The notes beneath the pieces are model-generated. The model searched no databases. It saw only the letters and a program-made list of their open reading frames with translations, and was not told where the DNA came from. A stretch of DNA of 64,000 bases from Lachnospiraceae bacterium. GTDB lineage: Bacteria; Bacillota; Clostridia; Lachnospirales; Lachnospiraceae. Where the stretch lies: the NCBI GenBank assembly GCA_022791575.1, contig JAAVZI010000009.1, forward strand, positions 88,885 through 152,884, in the 5' to 3' direction. Position numbers and translations under genes: made by a program. Below, piece after piece: positions 63,861 to 64,000 of this stretch. The first letter of the stretch is position 1; the number at the start of each line of letters is the position of its first letter.

Positions 63861-64000
63861 GTGCGCCCAGTATGGGCGCAATCTAATCGGTGAAAGTCCG
63901 TAACACGCCCTAGTAGTGGGAAGTGCATAGCCAAGAGCAAGGGTGTCCATCGTGAGGTGGAATCTGAAGAAAGCTGGAGGCAAAGCTCTGGTCTGACGAA
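63861..64000 (+). ncRNA. Group II intron, 5' part (truncated by window end)
   Basis: The sequence begins GTGCGCCC, matching the conserved group II 5' end GUGYG, and continues with the domain I elements GGTGAAAGTCCG, CCTAGTAGTGGGAAG and GAGGTGGAATCTGAAG that I know from clostridial introns. About 140 bases are present; the reverse transcriptase gene would lie beyond the window. It is inserted immediately after the htrA terminator, a placement characteristic of class C group II introns, though the domain I sequence could also fit another bacterial class. Confidence 0.8.

Noticed and set aside
1..64000. tRNA, rRNA, CRISPR arrays, phage genes or origin
   Set aside because: I looked for these and saw no supporting sequence; apart from the hairpin elements and the intron start, no mobile-element genes are visible.

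Overview
The window reads as chromosomal DNA of a low-to-mid GC Gram-positive gut anaerobe, most likely a member of the Lachnospiraceae (Clostridia). This rests on AGGAGG-type ribosome binding sites, sigma-A style TTGACA/TATAAT promoters, lipoprotein-anchored ABC importers without a local ATPase, and family content typical of plant-polysaccharide degraders. The assignment is inference; no rRNA or other marker gene is present. Nearly all of the sequence is coding.

Region 1 (1-7067) is a divergent catabolic locus. Leftward runs a four-carbon acid sugar kinase, a PdxA-type dehydrogenase and a protein with a formylglycine-generating-enzyme-like domain, an Asp-box beta-propeller and MORN-like repeats, which runs off the window. 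Rightward run a DapA/NAL-family aldolase and an iron-dependent alcohol dehydrogenase. Region 2 (7178-20315) is one long operon-like array: a very large solute-binding protein, two MalF/MalG permease pairs, an NHL/TPR membrane protein, a Yip1 membrane protein, a DUF5696 lipoprotein and a second solute-binding lipoprotein. No ATPase is encoded, so a shared MsmX-type ATPase is expected elsewhere. Region 3 (20445-34137) is a pectin/rhamnogalacturonan degradation locus: esterase-like hydrolase, GH106-like enzyme, six-hairpin glycosidase, AraC regulator, pectin methylesterase, an unrecognised 706-residue protein, GH28 and a GH140/DUF4038 enzyme. None of the enzymes has a signal peptide, so region 2 probably imports oligosaccharides that region 3 degrades in the cytoplasm.

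Region 4 (34291-61534) is a cell-surface polysaccharide locus. It starts at a strong promoter with dTDP-L-rhamnose synthesis (rmlACBD) and continues with a DUF2142 membrane protein, an epimerase, a Wzm/Wzt-type ABC exporter, a GT2 enzyme and RgpF-type rhamnan synthesis proteins. An acyltransferase on the opposite strand is followed by an RgpF-HAD fusion, an LTA-synthase-like phosphoglycerol transferase (GacH-like), two secreted wall hydrolases, galE, two GT2 enzymes, DUF2304 and a Wzx-type flippase. Together these suggest a rhamnose-rich, possibly glycerol-phosphate-decorated wall polysaccharide. Region 5 (61535-64000) holds an HtrA-type protease, a terminator, and the 5' part of a group II intron placed just after that terminator.

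The most unusual signal is a dispersed non-coding element of about 144 bp, present twice (21462-21605 and 61669-61812). Both copies fold into a 25-bp stem with a 29-nt loop. The final 26 loop bases and the closing G are identical, while the stems differ at ten left-arm positions; eight of these are compensated on the right arm. The first copy is flanked by an 11-bp direct repeat, as expected of a target-site duplication. This looks like a mobile, structure-constrained element that I do not recognise.
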